Source of the DNA: Cliona cf. orientalis
Taxonomy: Eukaryota > Porifera > Demospongiae > Clionaida > Clionaidae
Assembly (NCBI GenBank): GCA_963930775.1
Contig: OZ005697.1
Location: 6,780,292-6,844,291, forward strand
DNA length: 64,000 nucleotides
Direction: 5' to 3'
The notes under the pieces were generated by a model. It ran no database searches, was not told the origin of the DNA, and worked only from the letters and a program-made list of their open reading frames with translations. The position numbers and the translations under genes are program-made. This document shows, one piece after another, positions 10,566 to 20,788 of the stretch; within the stretch, counting starts at the first letter, position 1; every line of letters begins with the position of its first letter.

Positions 10566-12773
10566 TTGATGTCTAATAAATCCAGTGAGATCAGAGCGTC
10601 CATCTCAAGTTGTGCCCCTTACAGTAGTCTCTCTCAAGAAGAAATGAAGAAACGAATCGCAAACCTTCAACAAGAGCTCAGAAGAATCAGGAAGCAAAAT
10701 ATGCGACTGAAAGCAAAAGTAGCTGAAGAATTGGAAACTATTGGAGTTACAGTTGATAGTAACATGCACAAGGACTTGGAGAAGATAATGGAAGAAAAAG
10801 AGAAGAAGCCTAGCTACCTGCCACCAAAACTCATTTCAGAGACTATTTTGGGAGTATATAAAAACTTAATGCTGCACAGAAACGTAATGCTAACTCTATA
10901 AGATGGCACCCACTAATGATTCGTTGGTGTCTTTATCTCAGACACCAGTCGCAATCAGCATACGAGATGTTAAGATCAACTGGATGCATTTCTCTCCCAT
11001 CGCAACCTACACTGCGCGACTACACTCACTACATTCCAGCTGCAACAGGCTTCAGCATTGATGTTGACAAGCAACTCATGGATGCAGGTAAAATCCTTAC
11101 CTGTGAGGACTATGAGAAATGTGTCATCTTGCTCCTGGATGAAATGCACATCAGGGAGGATCTGGTTTCTTGTTGGCTTCGTGAACATCGGAGACGTACA
11201 CCAATTCTCATCTTCTTGAGTATGAACGCTCACTTCAGCAAATTTCCACTCCCAGATGTCCCGAGTTGGCCAAAACCATGATGGTCTTCATGGTTAGAGG
11301 GCTCTTCAGCAGCCTTCGATTTGCATAATATTATGCCCAATATTCCGGTAAGAATATGACGGCTGACCTCTTATTTGATCCCTTCTGGAAGGCAGTTTAC
11401 AGACTTGAAAGATGTGGGCTTAAGGTAATTATTAAATCCTATAATCATGCATAACTAGTTAAATATTCTGTCAACATTTATTGTAGGTGCTGGGAGTAAC
11501 TTGTGGTGGTGCTTCTACAAACTGCGGACTTATATGGCTTCATGACACAAATGCAAGCCTGGTGTATAAGGTGAAAAATCTATATGCTACAGATGATCGA
11601 AGTTTTTTCTTCTTCTCTGACCCACCTCATCTCATGAAGATAACCTGAAATTGTTGGATGTCAAAGTGTAGAACTTTATGGGAAAGCAAATCAATATTCA
11701 CAACAAAAATTATAATAAGACTTAGTGTGTACTCTACCTGTGTCCATGCACAGAATGATGGAAAGGAGATACTCTGGCAGCATTTGGTGACCCTGTATGA
11801 GCAGACCAGAGGTCAGGCTGGATTAAGCATCCTTCCAAAGCTCAGTATGAGCACATGTACTTGAGTTCATTCAGAGTGGACATTGCAACACAGGTATATT
11901 ATTGTTAATGTTCTGTGCATGTGCATACACCAGCTATAGATAGGGTTACGGTAGTCTGTCTGTCTGTTTAATACCACTCCACTGCCTGTCCTTGTATATA
12001 GGTACTAAGTGAGTCAGTTTCCAAGGCACTGTATCTACTCGGAGGCATAGCTTCTGAGGGCGGTGCAAAATTGCCATAATGTTCGACAAGTACTTTGATA
12101 CACTGAATGTGTCAAACTTCACAAATGGAAAGGTAAACAGGAAGCCATTTCAGTCTCCCTTCAGGTCAAGTGAAGATTTTCGATTGAAGGTAGCTAACAC
12201 TTACATGTGGTACAATAATATTTGATGTGGTGTTCATTAAATTTATTTCATCAGTGGTTAGAAAGAAAGTTTCTTCCTTACCTTGACAAATGGGAAGAGA
12301 GTGTAAACAAGAGGGAAGGTTTCAAACCCTGTGAGCAGAAATGAATGTTATTATTATTAAGTCAAGAAGCTCTTCTTGGTCTGAGAACGACTGGTAAATG
12401 AACTTGTAATAAATTTAATGTAGCTATATATTATTGACATTCATTTTTATAGCTCATTCATTCATTGAAGGTTGAGTAGCTACCTCTTTACTCTCCCGGG
12501 CGTTAAGGTGTTCTTAAGTCAAAGGCTATGCCAAGACCCCTTCAATTGGAAAAGTTTTTCGGTTGCCAATGACAGAGGGGTGGTGCACATGACAATCCTA
12601 GTGTTCTTGACGTTTGCCGAAATACCCAGGCTTTGAGAGTTATCAACAACCTTTGCAGAAATGTGAAGAAAGGACACTGTCGCAGAAATAAAATGGATGA
12701 ATCAATAGACATCAATAGCAAAGAAAATGTGCCTCTCCCAAAGAGAAGAAAATCATTAACAATAATTAACTAG
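10566..12773 (+). pseudogene. P-element/THAP9-like transposase, decayed
   Basis: A series of frames matches the THAP9/P-element transposase plan. A coiled-coil comes first (EEMKKRIANLQQEL), then RWHPLMIRWCLYLRH and LPSQPTLRDYTHYIP. The first RNase H-fold Asp follows in ILLLDEMHIREDL, then GVTCGGASTNCGL, FFFSDPPHLMK, and a C-terminal part with SQRLCQDP and NTQALRVINNLC. At least one intron is likely (11425-11486). Lesions include a one-base insertion in the A-run near 10861, stops in 11200-11340 and after HLMK (about 11646), and a frame change near 12080. The position expected to be the second catalytic Asp (TCDGA) reads TCGGA. No THAP finger or terminal repeats were identified. Confidence 0.82.
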
Positions 12774-13769
12774 CATAAACTGCTGTATAACAATTATTTA
12801 GCTATTTGGGTTACTTAATAGGTGCTTTCTGACACCTTTAGTTTTCTGGACACAGGTTTTTGTCTCCCTTTTGTGCCTTTCGACCCATCCATTAGCATAG
12901 ATGAAACCACAGATTGTGATCCATAAATCTGCTATCATTGATAGATTCTGAAGAGCCTTCTGTACTTCTTGCTCCCAGCTTGCAGAGATGATTGACCAGT
13001 AAATTGGACATCGTTGTCGGCTAAGATCAAGGGAATGGCAATTTATCTTAGATTAACATTCTCTCCACACTCTATCCTATGAAACTCTTTTAGAAGCTGA
13101 AGTTCCATGGATGGACGTAACGAGCATGAATATAAAAATATTATACAGGTGCCCTTCTCCTGTATAGTGTAAAACCAGCACAACCTTTTGACCTCATTTT
13201 TTGCTGAATTTGCTATAATTCCTTTTCATTCCACCGTTCCAGTCTACATATGCCAGCCATTTCAGTCATGGCCATTGATTGTAGCTATACTAGCTACCCT
13301 GTATAGCTACATCTTACATGAAGTATTTCCCACATCAGTGTGTGGTCAGTCGTAAGGAGCTAATAAAATATTTCACCTAAATGCCATGTGCTCTCCCTCT
13401 CACTACGATACATCTGGTGGGTGCATTTATCTCTATAGCTACTAGCTATTTTGATAGCTACTCTCGGGGAAGCTGCGTGCATAATGTAATTTTAGTCAGT
13501 GCTATTTCTTCTCCATTCTCGTGGTCACCCTTTGTCTCTTGAAAGATAACATTAACTTTGACATGTACAATACCTAGCTAATTATTATTATTAAGTGCAT
13601 TACATAATATCTTAACAGCTGAATGTGATGAATAACAAACTACACAAAACCTTACACAATAATTTATTAAGTGAAAAGATGATAAGCTATTATGGTAGTT
13701 GTAACCTCAGCGCGAGAAGAGTAAAACTAATGATAAGCGGAAGTGTTTTAAACATAATGATAATATTAG
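12774..13769. other. intergenic; 3' flank of gene B
   Basis: No gene seen. Bases about 13560-13769 are clearly similar to 17600-17807 and 20790-20931, the 3' flanks of copies C and D. The duplication unit therefore includes the downstream region. Confidence 0.5.
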
Positions 13770-15569
13770 CTATGTAAAGATTCGAATCTTCATCTTCTCC
13801 AAGAACACCTTGCCCCATGTTCTTCTTGAATAGATCCAATGTAAGACAATTACTGCAATGTAGATTATTGGAATGATGCATGAAATGATGACGCCCAAAG
13901 CGAAAAATATATTGTGATACGTATGACCTGTTGAGTCAGCGATATCATTACCGGAAATGTTTGTGAAAAAGAGAGAGAGCAAAATCAAGAATGATGCATC
14001 AATTGTTGTGTAGTGTGCAACTGTATTCTTGTATGGTTGGAAATTTATTAAAATGATAATCATGGATGACAATATTATAACAATGTAAATAAAATACATA
14101 GATGATAGTGTAAGGGCAAACAAAATGCCAATGCAAAACCTCAAAAGAAGCCCATAAGATGACAACCAGCGTAAATCGTACATACCAGGCTCTGTACCGT
14201 CCTTATAGCAACCCTGAAAAGAGTCAACAAAAGTGCGTAAACAATGCAGCCGAATCTGATAGTATGAAAGACACTTTTGAAAACACTGAAATGGATAACA
14301 CATTAAAACGAGAGTTGGGACAAAAATGAAGACTATGACCATGGAAATGGCCAATGCAGCAAAGGGTATATGATCACCATGTAGAAATTCAATATTGCCA
14401 GCGTAGTAGAGTCTATACTTCGTTTTATTAGAGTGCAATGTGTGAACACGTGTAGCAAGCAACATATCTATTGAGGTACTCAGAATCTTTACATATGACA
14501 AGAGAAAAAATGTGGCAAATGAATCAATTACTGAAGTTCTGATATCCCAATTCTCACGAAAATGTCTAAAAAATGAGCGAAATGGTTTCCAGATAAATAC
14601 AATGCACCATATGTTGCGATCATAGAGTTCAATAAGACAGTACGATACAAGAATCAATGCAAGAGGGTACAGTGCCATGCAAGCATCTAAAACAAACACT
14701 TCAAGTGTAGTTATGTTAAGACAAATATCTGGAAAAAGAGAACGGAAAGGATCAAGATTCCACATACTAAAAAATGGCTCGATTAATTTCACAGATTTTG
14801 TCATGATTTCAGTATTTTCAGTTGCTAAAAGCATTATACGAACAAGTGCTGGTGTGGATAATGCTTGACTGAATAGTATAAATCCATGTAGCCTTGAAGA
14901 GGTGACATTGATATTAAAGAAAACAATAAAGAGGTAAAACACTGTGAGGGGCATAAACCCAAAGAAAACAAATTTCCACCAATTCCTGTCACTATTGGGG
15001 CATCTCACACAACTGAGATTGTATGAAAGAACAAGCGGACTCATTCCTGGTTGACATTCACCACAACTAATTCCAGTTCTGTTGAAATGACCACACATGT
15101 AATGATTCAGCTCAGATTTATTTGAAATATTATGATAGATGGTCTGATATTCTTTATCAGTGATTAGTCTTTCGCAGTTATAGAAGCACAACCCAAAATA
15201 CGTTTCACTGTTAACTTTAGTCACACAATAGCAATTCAAAACGGCAGAAACCATCTTATTCTCGTCACATTTGATACCATCGTTGTAGTTGGGTCCACAC
15301 TGACACTTACCAGACCTCGTATGACTGCATATGAACCAGGTTGGACAGGAATCAGAGGTTTTAGATCCTGAACAGGAACGGTTTATTTGTGGTTGAGTAC
15401 TCTGAGACTCACAAAAGTTGCTATTGTTGGAGAAAAATTGTTGTCTGTGTAACAGTTGGCCATTTAACATTAGAACCTTAGATACAGATGCACTAGTTGC
15501 TACTTTAATGGAACTAACAATGACAAGCCCCATCAGGAGCAATATTATTTGCTCGACTAGTGGCACCAT
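13770..15569 (-). CDS. Cys-rich ectodomain multipass membrane protein (family member B)
   Basis: Intact single-exon gene of 599 residues. It has a hydrophobic N-terminal signal (residues about 5-25) and a Cys-rich ectodomain (about 70-190) containing SCPTWFICSHTRSGKCQCG and NRTGISCGECQPG. About nine membrane spans follow to near residue 585, then a basic tail. It is close to copies C and D and more distant from A. Conserved intracellular or loop blocks include SFQGCYKDGTEPG and HYTTIDASFLIL. It lies head to tail with C and D on the minus strand. Function unknown; a cell-surface role is inferred from the signal peptide and the extracellular Cys knots. Confidence 0.9.
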   Translation of the reverse strand: MVPLVEQIILLLMGLVIVSSIKVATSASVSKVLMLNGQLLHRQQFFSNNSNFCESQSTQPQINRSCSGSKTSDSCPTWFICSHTRSGKCQCGPNYNDGIKCDENKMVSAVLNCYCVTKVNSETYFGLCFYNCERLITDKEYQTIYHNISNKSELNHYMCGHFNRTGISCGECQPGMSPLVLSYNLSCVRCPNSDRNWWKFVFFGFMPLTVFYLFIVFFNINVTSSRLHGFILFSQALSTPALVRIMLLATENTEIMTKSVKLIEPFFSMWNLDPFRSLFPDICLNITTLEVFVLDACMALYPLALILVSYCLIELYDRNIWCIVFIWKPFRSFFRHFRENWDIRTSVIDSFATFFLLSYVKILSTSIDMLLATRVHTLHSNKTKYRLYYAGNIEFLHGDHIPFAALAISMVIVFIFVPTLVLMCYPFQCFQKCLSYYQIRLHCLRTFVDSFQGCYKDGTEPGMYDLRWLSSYGLLLRFCIGILFALTLSSMYFIYIVIILSSMIIILINFQPYKNTVAHYTTIDASFLILLSLFFTNISGNDIADSTGHTYHNIFFALGVIISCIIPIIYIAVIVLHWIYSRRTWGKVFLEKMKIRIFT

Positions 15570-15929
15570 GATCTTCAGAAGCTGACTTACGCATTCTAGT
15601 ATGCACTGTTGTTTTGCATGCTATAAGTTCAATACAGTATTAACAGCTGTCAGTATTTATTTTCATATTATAGCTAGTACTGTTACTTTGTACCATGCAT
15701 CTTGTTGCCTGGAAGCATAACATATTACATAACTATTCTTGTTATCGTGTCTGCAAACATGACATCATAGTACCATGGTTATTTGCTTTCACTATATTAT
15801 TTAACAAGCATAATATTTATGTTATCGTGTCTGCGAACATAACATTTTTCATGGTTGAAAGCACAACAAGAAACACCTCATGATCAAGTACATCAGTGTA
15901 AACATTATTCAAAATACATTAAAGTATAA
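15570..15929. other. upstream region of gene B
   Basis: Contains a repeated phrase (TTATCGTGTCTGC followed by AAACATGACAT or GAACATAACAT, at about 15737-15765 and 15814-15847). Similar phrases sit upstream of C and D (19770-19800 and 22915-22935), so the promoter-proximal flank was duplicated together with the genes. Confidence 0.4.
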
Positions 15930-15931
15930 TA

Positions 15932-16510
15932 CAGTAGAACTTCCGAATAATGGACACATTGGGAGCAGGCCTTTTGTCCTTTAATGGAGGTTGTCCCTTT
16001 ACAGAAGCGGAGATAATTTACATAATAATATAATATAGTCTACACATTATGATAGCTATATAGCTAGTTAGCGTTTGCAGAGGTGACTGGAGAAAGAATC
16101 AACAGGAAAGCAGGATATGAGCTAGATTTGAATCTACTTCAATAGAAGTAGCTACTGTGTATACACTTGAATTGTATCATGCATTGATGCATTAGTCTCT
16201 CCCCAGACCCACCTTCAAGATAGCACCCCTCCTACAAAGGGGGAAGGGCCTGGCTAGGCTATCATGATTACGTCACTGGCCGCGAAAAGGGGTGTGGCTT
16301 CCTGGCCGTCCGCTATTTAGAAGTAAAATTATACTGAGAGGTTCAATCGGGTCCGAACAATCCGTCCGTTATAGAGAATTGAGAGGTTGTCCGCTCCTCG
16401 GAGGTTCGTAATGTACTAAGTCTATGGCAAATTCAATCCGTTCCATAGCGGTTGTCCGTTATATAGTGGGTGGTCGCTCCTGGGAGGGTCCGTTATGAGA
16501 AGTTCCACTG
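15932..16510. mobile_element. pogo/Tigger-like MITE
   Basis: The terminal inverted repeats CAGTAGAACTTC and GAAGTTCCACTG are flanked by TA on both sides (15930-15931 and 16511-16512). Inside are GTCCGTTATAGAGAA and related phrases typical of Tigger-like ends (TAATGGACAC, GTCCGTTAT). 579 bp, no transposase frame. Confidence 0.75.
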
Positions 16511-16543
16511 TAATAATATTATACCACCAATCTCATGAAAAAC

Positions 16544-16947
16544 TAGAGCTCTATAGAGCACATACCCCGCGCGCTCTGTAGCCGATGAAGTAGAAGAGCA
16601 ACACTCTGCATATGACTTGACGACCCTTTCCAACATTGAGCTTGAGCATGCGCAGTCACATAAGCATACTATTATGCTAAAGAATGGGTGTGGTCGATAA
16701 ACCACAGGCATGCTGAACAGAAAATGCACGATTTGTAGCACTAGTAAGCCTTTTTGAGCAATTCGAAGTGCGTACAAATCGGTTTTTCTCCGATATCTAC
16801 CGATTGGTTGTGCTTACAGCACGCACAGATGCCTAGAACGCGAGATCTGGCGATTTTCGTGCCGACAACGACGACAACGACGACAACGACAACGACGACA
16901 GACAGACAAACCGATTGCTTTACCCCTTGCGCATGCGCGCGGGGTAA
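16544..16947. mobile_element. non-autonomous element with TTACCCC/GAGCTCTA ends (copy 1)
   Basis: One end is TAGAGCTCTATAGAGC followed by ACATACCCCGCGCGC. The other ends CGCATGCGCGCGGGGTAA. A second copy in inverse orientation lies at 46587-47013, with the same ends and the same internal blocks (CGCACAGATGCCTAGA-like, and a CGA/CAA microsatellite). Further pieces are at 51190-51480 and 56393-56470. The element adjoins the Tigger-like MITE almost directly. No coding capacity. The superfamily is not clear to me. Confidence 0.7.
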
Positions 16948-17015
16948 CAATTAATGAAATTGAAGGATGAAGTAGCTAGGGATGGGAGGGCCAAAAAGTA
17001 CATAATGGCAAGATT

Positions 17016-17360
17016 CAGTAGCGGATCCAGACAGGTTTCCATAGTTTCCGTGGAAACCCCCTTTGGCAGACTTGAAATACAAGCACAGTATGGAGTGGCT
17101 TTGATTTTCAGGGAATAGAATCCCCCGCTCTCGCTATACAGACCTAAGAAAACTGCTGCTATGGCTCACCTTAGGATGTGTTAGCCGCAGAGAAGATTCA
17201 AGTTGTCGAAAGCAGATCGATTGGGCTGGTAGTTTCGCTCAAAACGATCGAAATGGGCGGGGTTCACTCAAAAATGGGCGTGGCTTCCAAAATTTTGCGC
17301 GCGCTTTGCGCGCAACATTATAATAGAAACCCCCTTCAAGAAATCCTGGATCCGCCACTG
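17016..17360. mobile_element. hAT-like MITE with GGATCC ends
   Basis: The inverted ends CAGTAGCGGATCCAG and CTGGATCCGCCACTG enclose 345 bp without a gene. The end sequence is typical of non-autonomous hAT elements. Short AGATT-like flanks are seen on both sides, but no perfect 8-bp duplication. Confidence 0.65.
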
Positions 17361-17620
17361 AGATTTGTAGGGATAATCACGTCTACTATGCATCCCTATG
17401 CTTGCTTTTCTCGATTTAAGGCCAGGAAAGAAAATTTTTAGTTTCTCAGGCTTTTCCAGCTAAGAAATGATGCGGGCGGGCGGCTTTTTATTTTTTTTTT
17501 TTATTTTTTTGGGGCGTGGTCCATCACTAACCACGCCCATTTACAGCCGACCTCGTGCAAAAAAAGTTTGAAAAGTGACTGGTCTTAGTTAAATGTTATC
17601 AATGACAAGTGCATTGCATA

Positions 17621-20190
17621 ATAATTATCCTATATAGCTATATTAGCTGACTGTGACAAATAGCTAATAAACTACACAAAAACTTACATATAATCAAGTG
17701 AAGAGATGATGATTATTAACTATTGTGGTGAGTGTTAAAAGTTGTAACCTAAGGGTGAGAAGAGTAAAACTAATGATAAGCAGAAAGTGTTCTACACATA
17801 ACATTAGCTATGTAGTGACTCGGACCTTCATCTTCTCCAAGAACACCTTGCTCCATGGTTTTCTTGAGTAGATCCAATGTAATATGATTACTGCAATGTA
17901 GATTATTGGAATGATGCATGAAATGACGCCCAAAGCGAAGAAAATATTGCGATACATTTGCCCCGTTGAATCAGTGATATTGCTACCAGAAATGTTTGTG
18001 AAAAAGAAAGACAGCAAAATCAAGAATGACGCATCAATTGTTGTGTAGTGTGCAACTGTATTCTTGTATGGTTGGAAATTTATTAAAGTGATGGTCGTGG
18101 TTGTCAATAGTATAAAATACATAGATGATAGTGTAAGAGCAAATAAAATCCCCATACAAAATCTCAAAACAAGCCCATAAGATGACAACCAGCGTAAATC
18201 GTACGTACCAGGCTCCGTACCGTCCTTATAGCAACCCTAAAAAGAGTCAACAAAAGTGCGTACACATTACAGCCGAATCTGATAGTATGAAAGACACTTC
18301 TGAAAACATCGAAATGGATAACATATTAATATGAGAGTTGGGACTATAATGAAGATGGTGAGCATAGAAATAGCCAATGCAGCGAAGGGTGTATGATCAC
18401 TATGTAAAAATTTAACATTGCCAGCATAGTAGAGTCTATACTGAATTTTATTGGAGTGTAATGTGTGAACATGTGTAGCAAGCAACATATCAATTGAGGT
18501 ACTCAGAATCTTTACATATGACAAGAGAATAAATGTGGCAAATGAATCAATTACTGAAGTTCTGATATCCCAATTCTCACGAAAAAGTCTAAAAAATAAG
18601 TGAAATGGTTTCCAGATGAAAACTACACACCATATATTGCGATCATGGAGTTCAATAAGACAGTACGATACAAGAATCAATGCAAGAGGGTACAGTGCCA
18701 TGCAAGCATCTAAAGTAAACACTTCAAGTGTAGTTATGTTAAGATAAATATCTGGAAAAAGAGAACGGAAAGGATCAAGATTCCACATACTAAAAAATGG
18801 CTCAAATAGTTTCACAGATTTCGACATGATTGCAGTATTTTCAATTGCTAAAAGCACTATGCGAATAAGTGCTGGTGTGGATAACGCTTGACTGAACAGT
18901 ATAAATCCATGTAGCCTTGAAGAGGTGACATTGACATTAAAGAAAACAATAAAGAGGTATAACACTGTGAGGGGCATAAACCCAAAGAAAACAAATTTCC
19001 ACCAATTCCTGTGACTATTGGGGCATCTCACACAACTGAGATTGTATGAAAGAACAAGAGGACTTGTTCCTGGTTGACATTCACCACAACCAATTCCAAT
19101 TCTGTTGAAATGACCACACATGTAATCATTCAACTCAGATTTATTTGAAACATCATGATAGATGATCTGATATTCTTTATCAGTCACTGGCCTTTCGCAG
19201 TTATAGAAGCATAACCCGAAATACGTTTCACTGTTAACTTTAGTCACACAATAGCAATTCAAAACGGCAGAAACCATCTTATTCTCGTCACATTTGATAC
19301 CATCATTGTAGTTGGGTCCACACTGACACTTACCAGACCTCGTGTGACTGCATATGAACCAGGTTGGACAGGAATCAGAGGTTTTAGATCTTGAACAGGA
19401 ACGGTTTATTTGCGATTGAGTACTCCCACAATTTTTCTCTCATTGGAGTAAAAATACAGTTTCGGCAATTGTCGGTCATTCAATGTCAGAGCCTTACACA
19501 TTGATGCATCAGAAGCTACCTTAATAGAACTAACAATGAGAATCCCCATCAGGAGCAATTTAGCTATTGGCACCATGATTCTCAGATCTAGTCTAAGACT
19601 GTGCATACCTGGCTGACCTGTTGAAGAGCCCCAGTGTGCATTATTACTTATTGCTGGTGCACTCATTGTTACAGTATTCAATAATAGAATTATTATCAAT
19701 AATATGATAACTGACAATGTTTACTTTCACTATAGGTGTATTGTGGCTATAATATTATTATCTATGTATTCTTATCATTATCGCGTTGTCTGCAAATACA
19801 CACATTGAGAACACAACTGTTACAGTTAACCAATGATAATAGAGCATTAATTTGTTGTTCTAAATTTTGTCAAGTTATAAATAGCTACTATATTACGTAG
19901 AATAATTAATCCTGTAGTAGGTGTTCCATGGTATGATTGTCTGACATGATTATTGTTATTAATATGTTATATACCCAATTTTCAAATGTTGCCAGCTTAC
20001 ACATGTAAGTGAAATAATTATACATCGTAACTGTACATACTAATATCGGTAGTACAATAATATTATTAATTTTGATACTACGGCTTGGCATAAAATTAAT
20101 ATCAGTCTATAGTTGTTTATAGCTAGAACCTTTAATCTTCTTCCACCAGTAGTTGCAGCTAACCTCCTTTACACACACCAGCAATAAGTG
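17621..20190. repeat. segmental duplication, left copy
   Basis: Highly similar along its length to 20789-23287. It includes a membrane-protein gene of the Cys-rich family, its 3' flank, its 5' flank and, at its right end, the last coding bases and stop of the glycoside-hydrolase-like gene. Similarity stops abruptly at 20190 (ATAAGTG then GCATAGGG) against 23287. Confidence 0.85.
17808..19576 (-). pseudogene. Cys-rich multipass membrane protein (family member C), broken
   Basis: A copy of gene D that has lost its frame. It starts at an ATG (19574-19576) with the signal peptide. A one-base loss near 19431-19440 shifts the frame before the Cys-rich region. Two nonsense codons follow: TAA at 18267-18269 (CAA in D) and TAG at 18237-18239 (CAG in D). 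There is also an in-frame 12-bp deletion in a membrane span near 18108. The rest keeps the full family plan (NRIGIGCGECQPG, nine spans, basic C-terminus) and is close to D. It could still be transcribed, but it cannot give the full protein. Confidence 0.9.
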
Positions 20191-20788
20191 GCATAGGGTC
20201 GGCTGTATATGCCAGACTAAGGAGATGGTGTGCTGTTGCTAGCAGCCAACCGTGAACTAGTCTAAGACCTCTACCTCTCGCCACTATTAAATTTTAATAG
20301 TATAACCTAATCCTCAAGCTTAGGTCGAGCCCGGAATCTTGTATCCAGCTATCGCACTAAGCTGAAAAACACTGGCAATGCCATTTCTTAGCCCCAAACA
20401 GATCGCGCATGCGCAAAAGGTGACATTAGAGCAACGAATGTTGACGACCACTTCCCAATTTCAGCTTTTCCGTTTCCTCCGTTTCCACTTGCCCCGAAAA
20501 CACACCTTCTGTCTCATTCTTAACCCTAGGCACAGGGAAGCTACAAATCGTGCAAGTATGTCGGACACGCCTACATCGGACACGCGCATGCTTGAGCTTC
20601 TCTACTATGGGGAGTCTACTGCGCATGCTCGAGCTTCTTCTCATTGGTGATCATGGATCTCAGAGGGAACGAAAAGTTCGAGAGTAGCAAGACACGAAAT
20701 AACCCTCAAACAATACAGGCCTCTAAAAGAGGCATGGCCATGGGTGATATTGCCATGGTACGCGGGTTATGTGCTTTATGAGCTCTAG
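20191..20788. other. unique spacer between the two duplicated blocks
   Basis: Not present in the other block. It contains GC-richer pieces with GCGCATGCGC-type palindromes (about 20403-20412, 20581-20590 and 20619-20632) and, near 20760-20785, a phrase like the end of the TTACCCC element (ACGCGGGTTATGTGCT ... GAGCTCTA). This may be the remains of another inserted element. No gene is supported. Confidence 0.4.
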
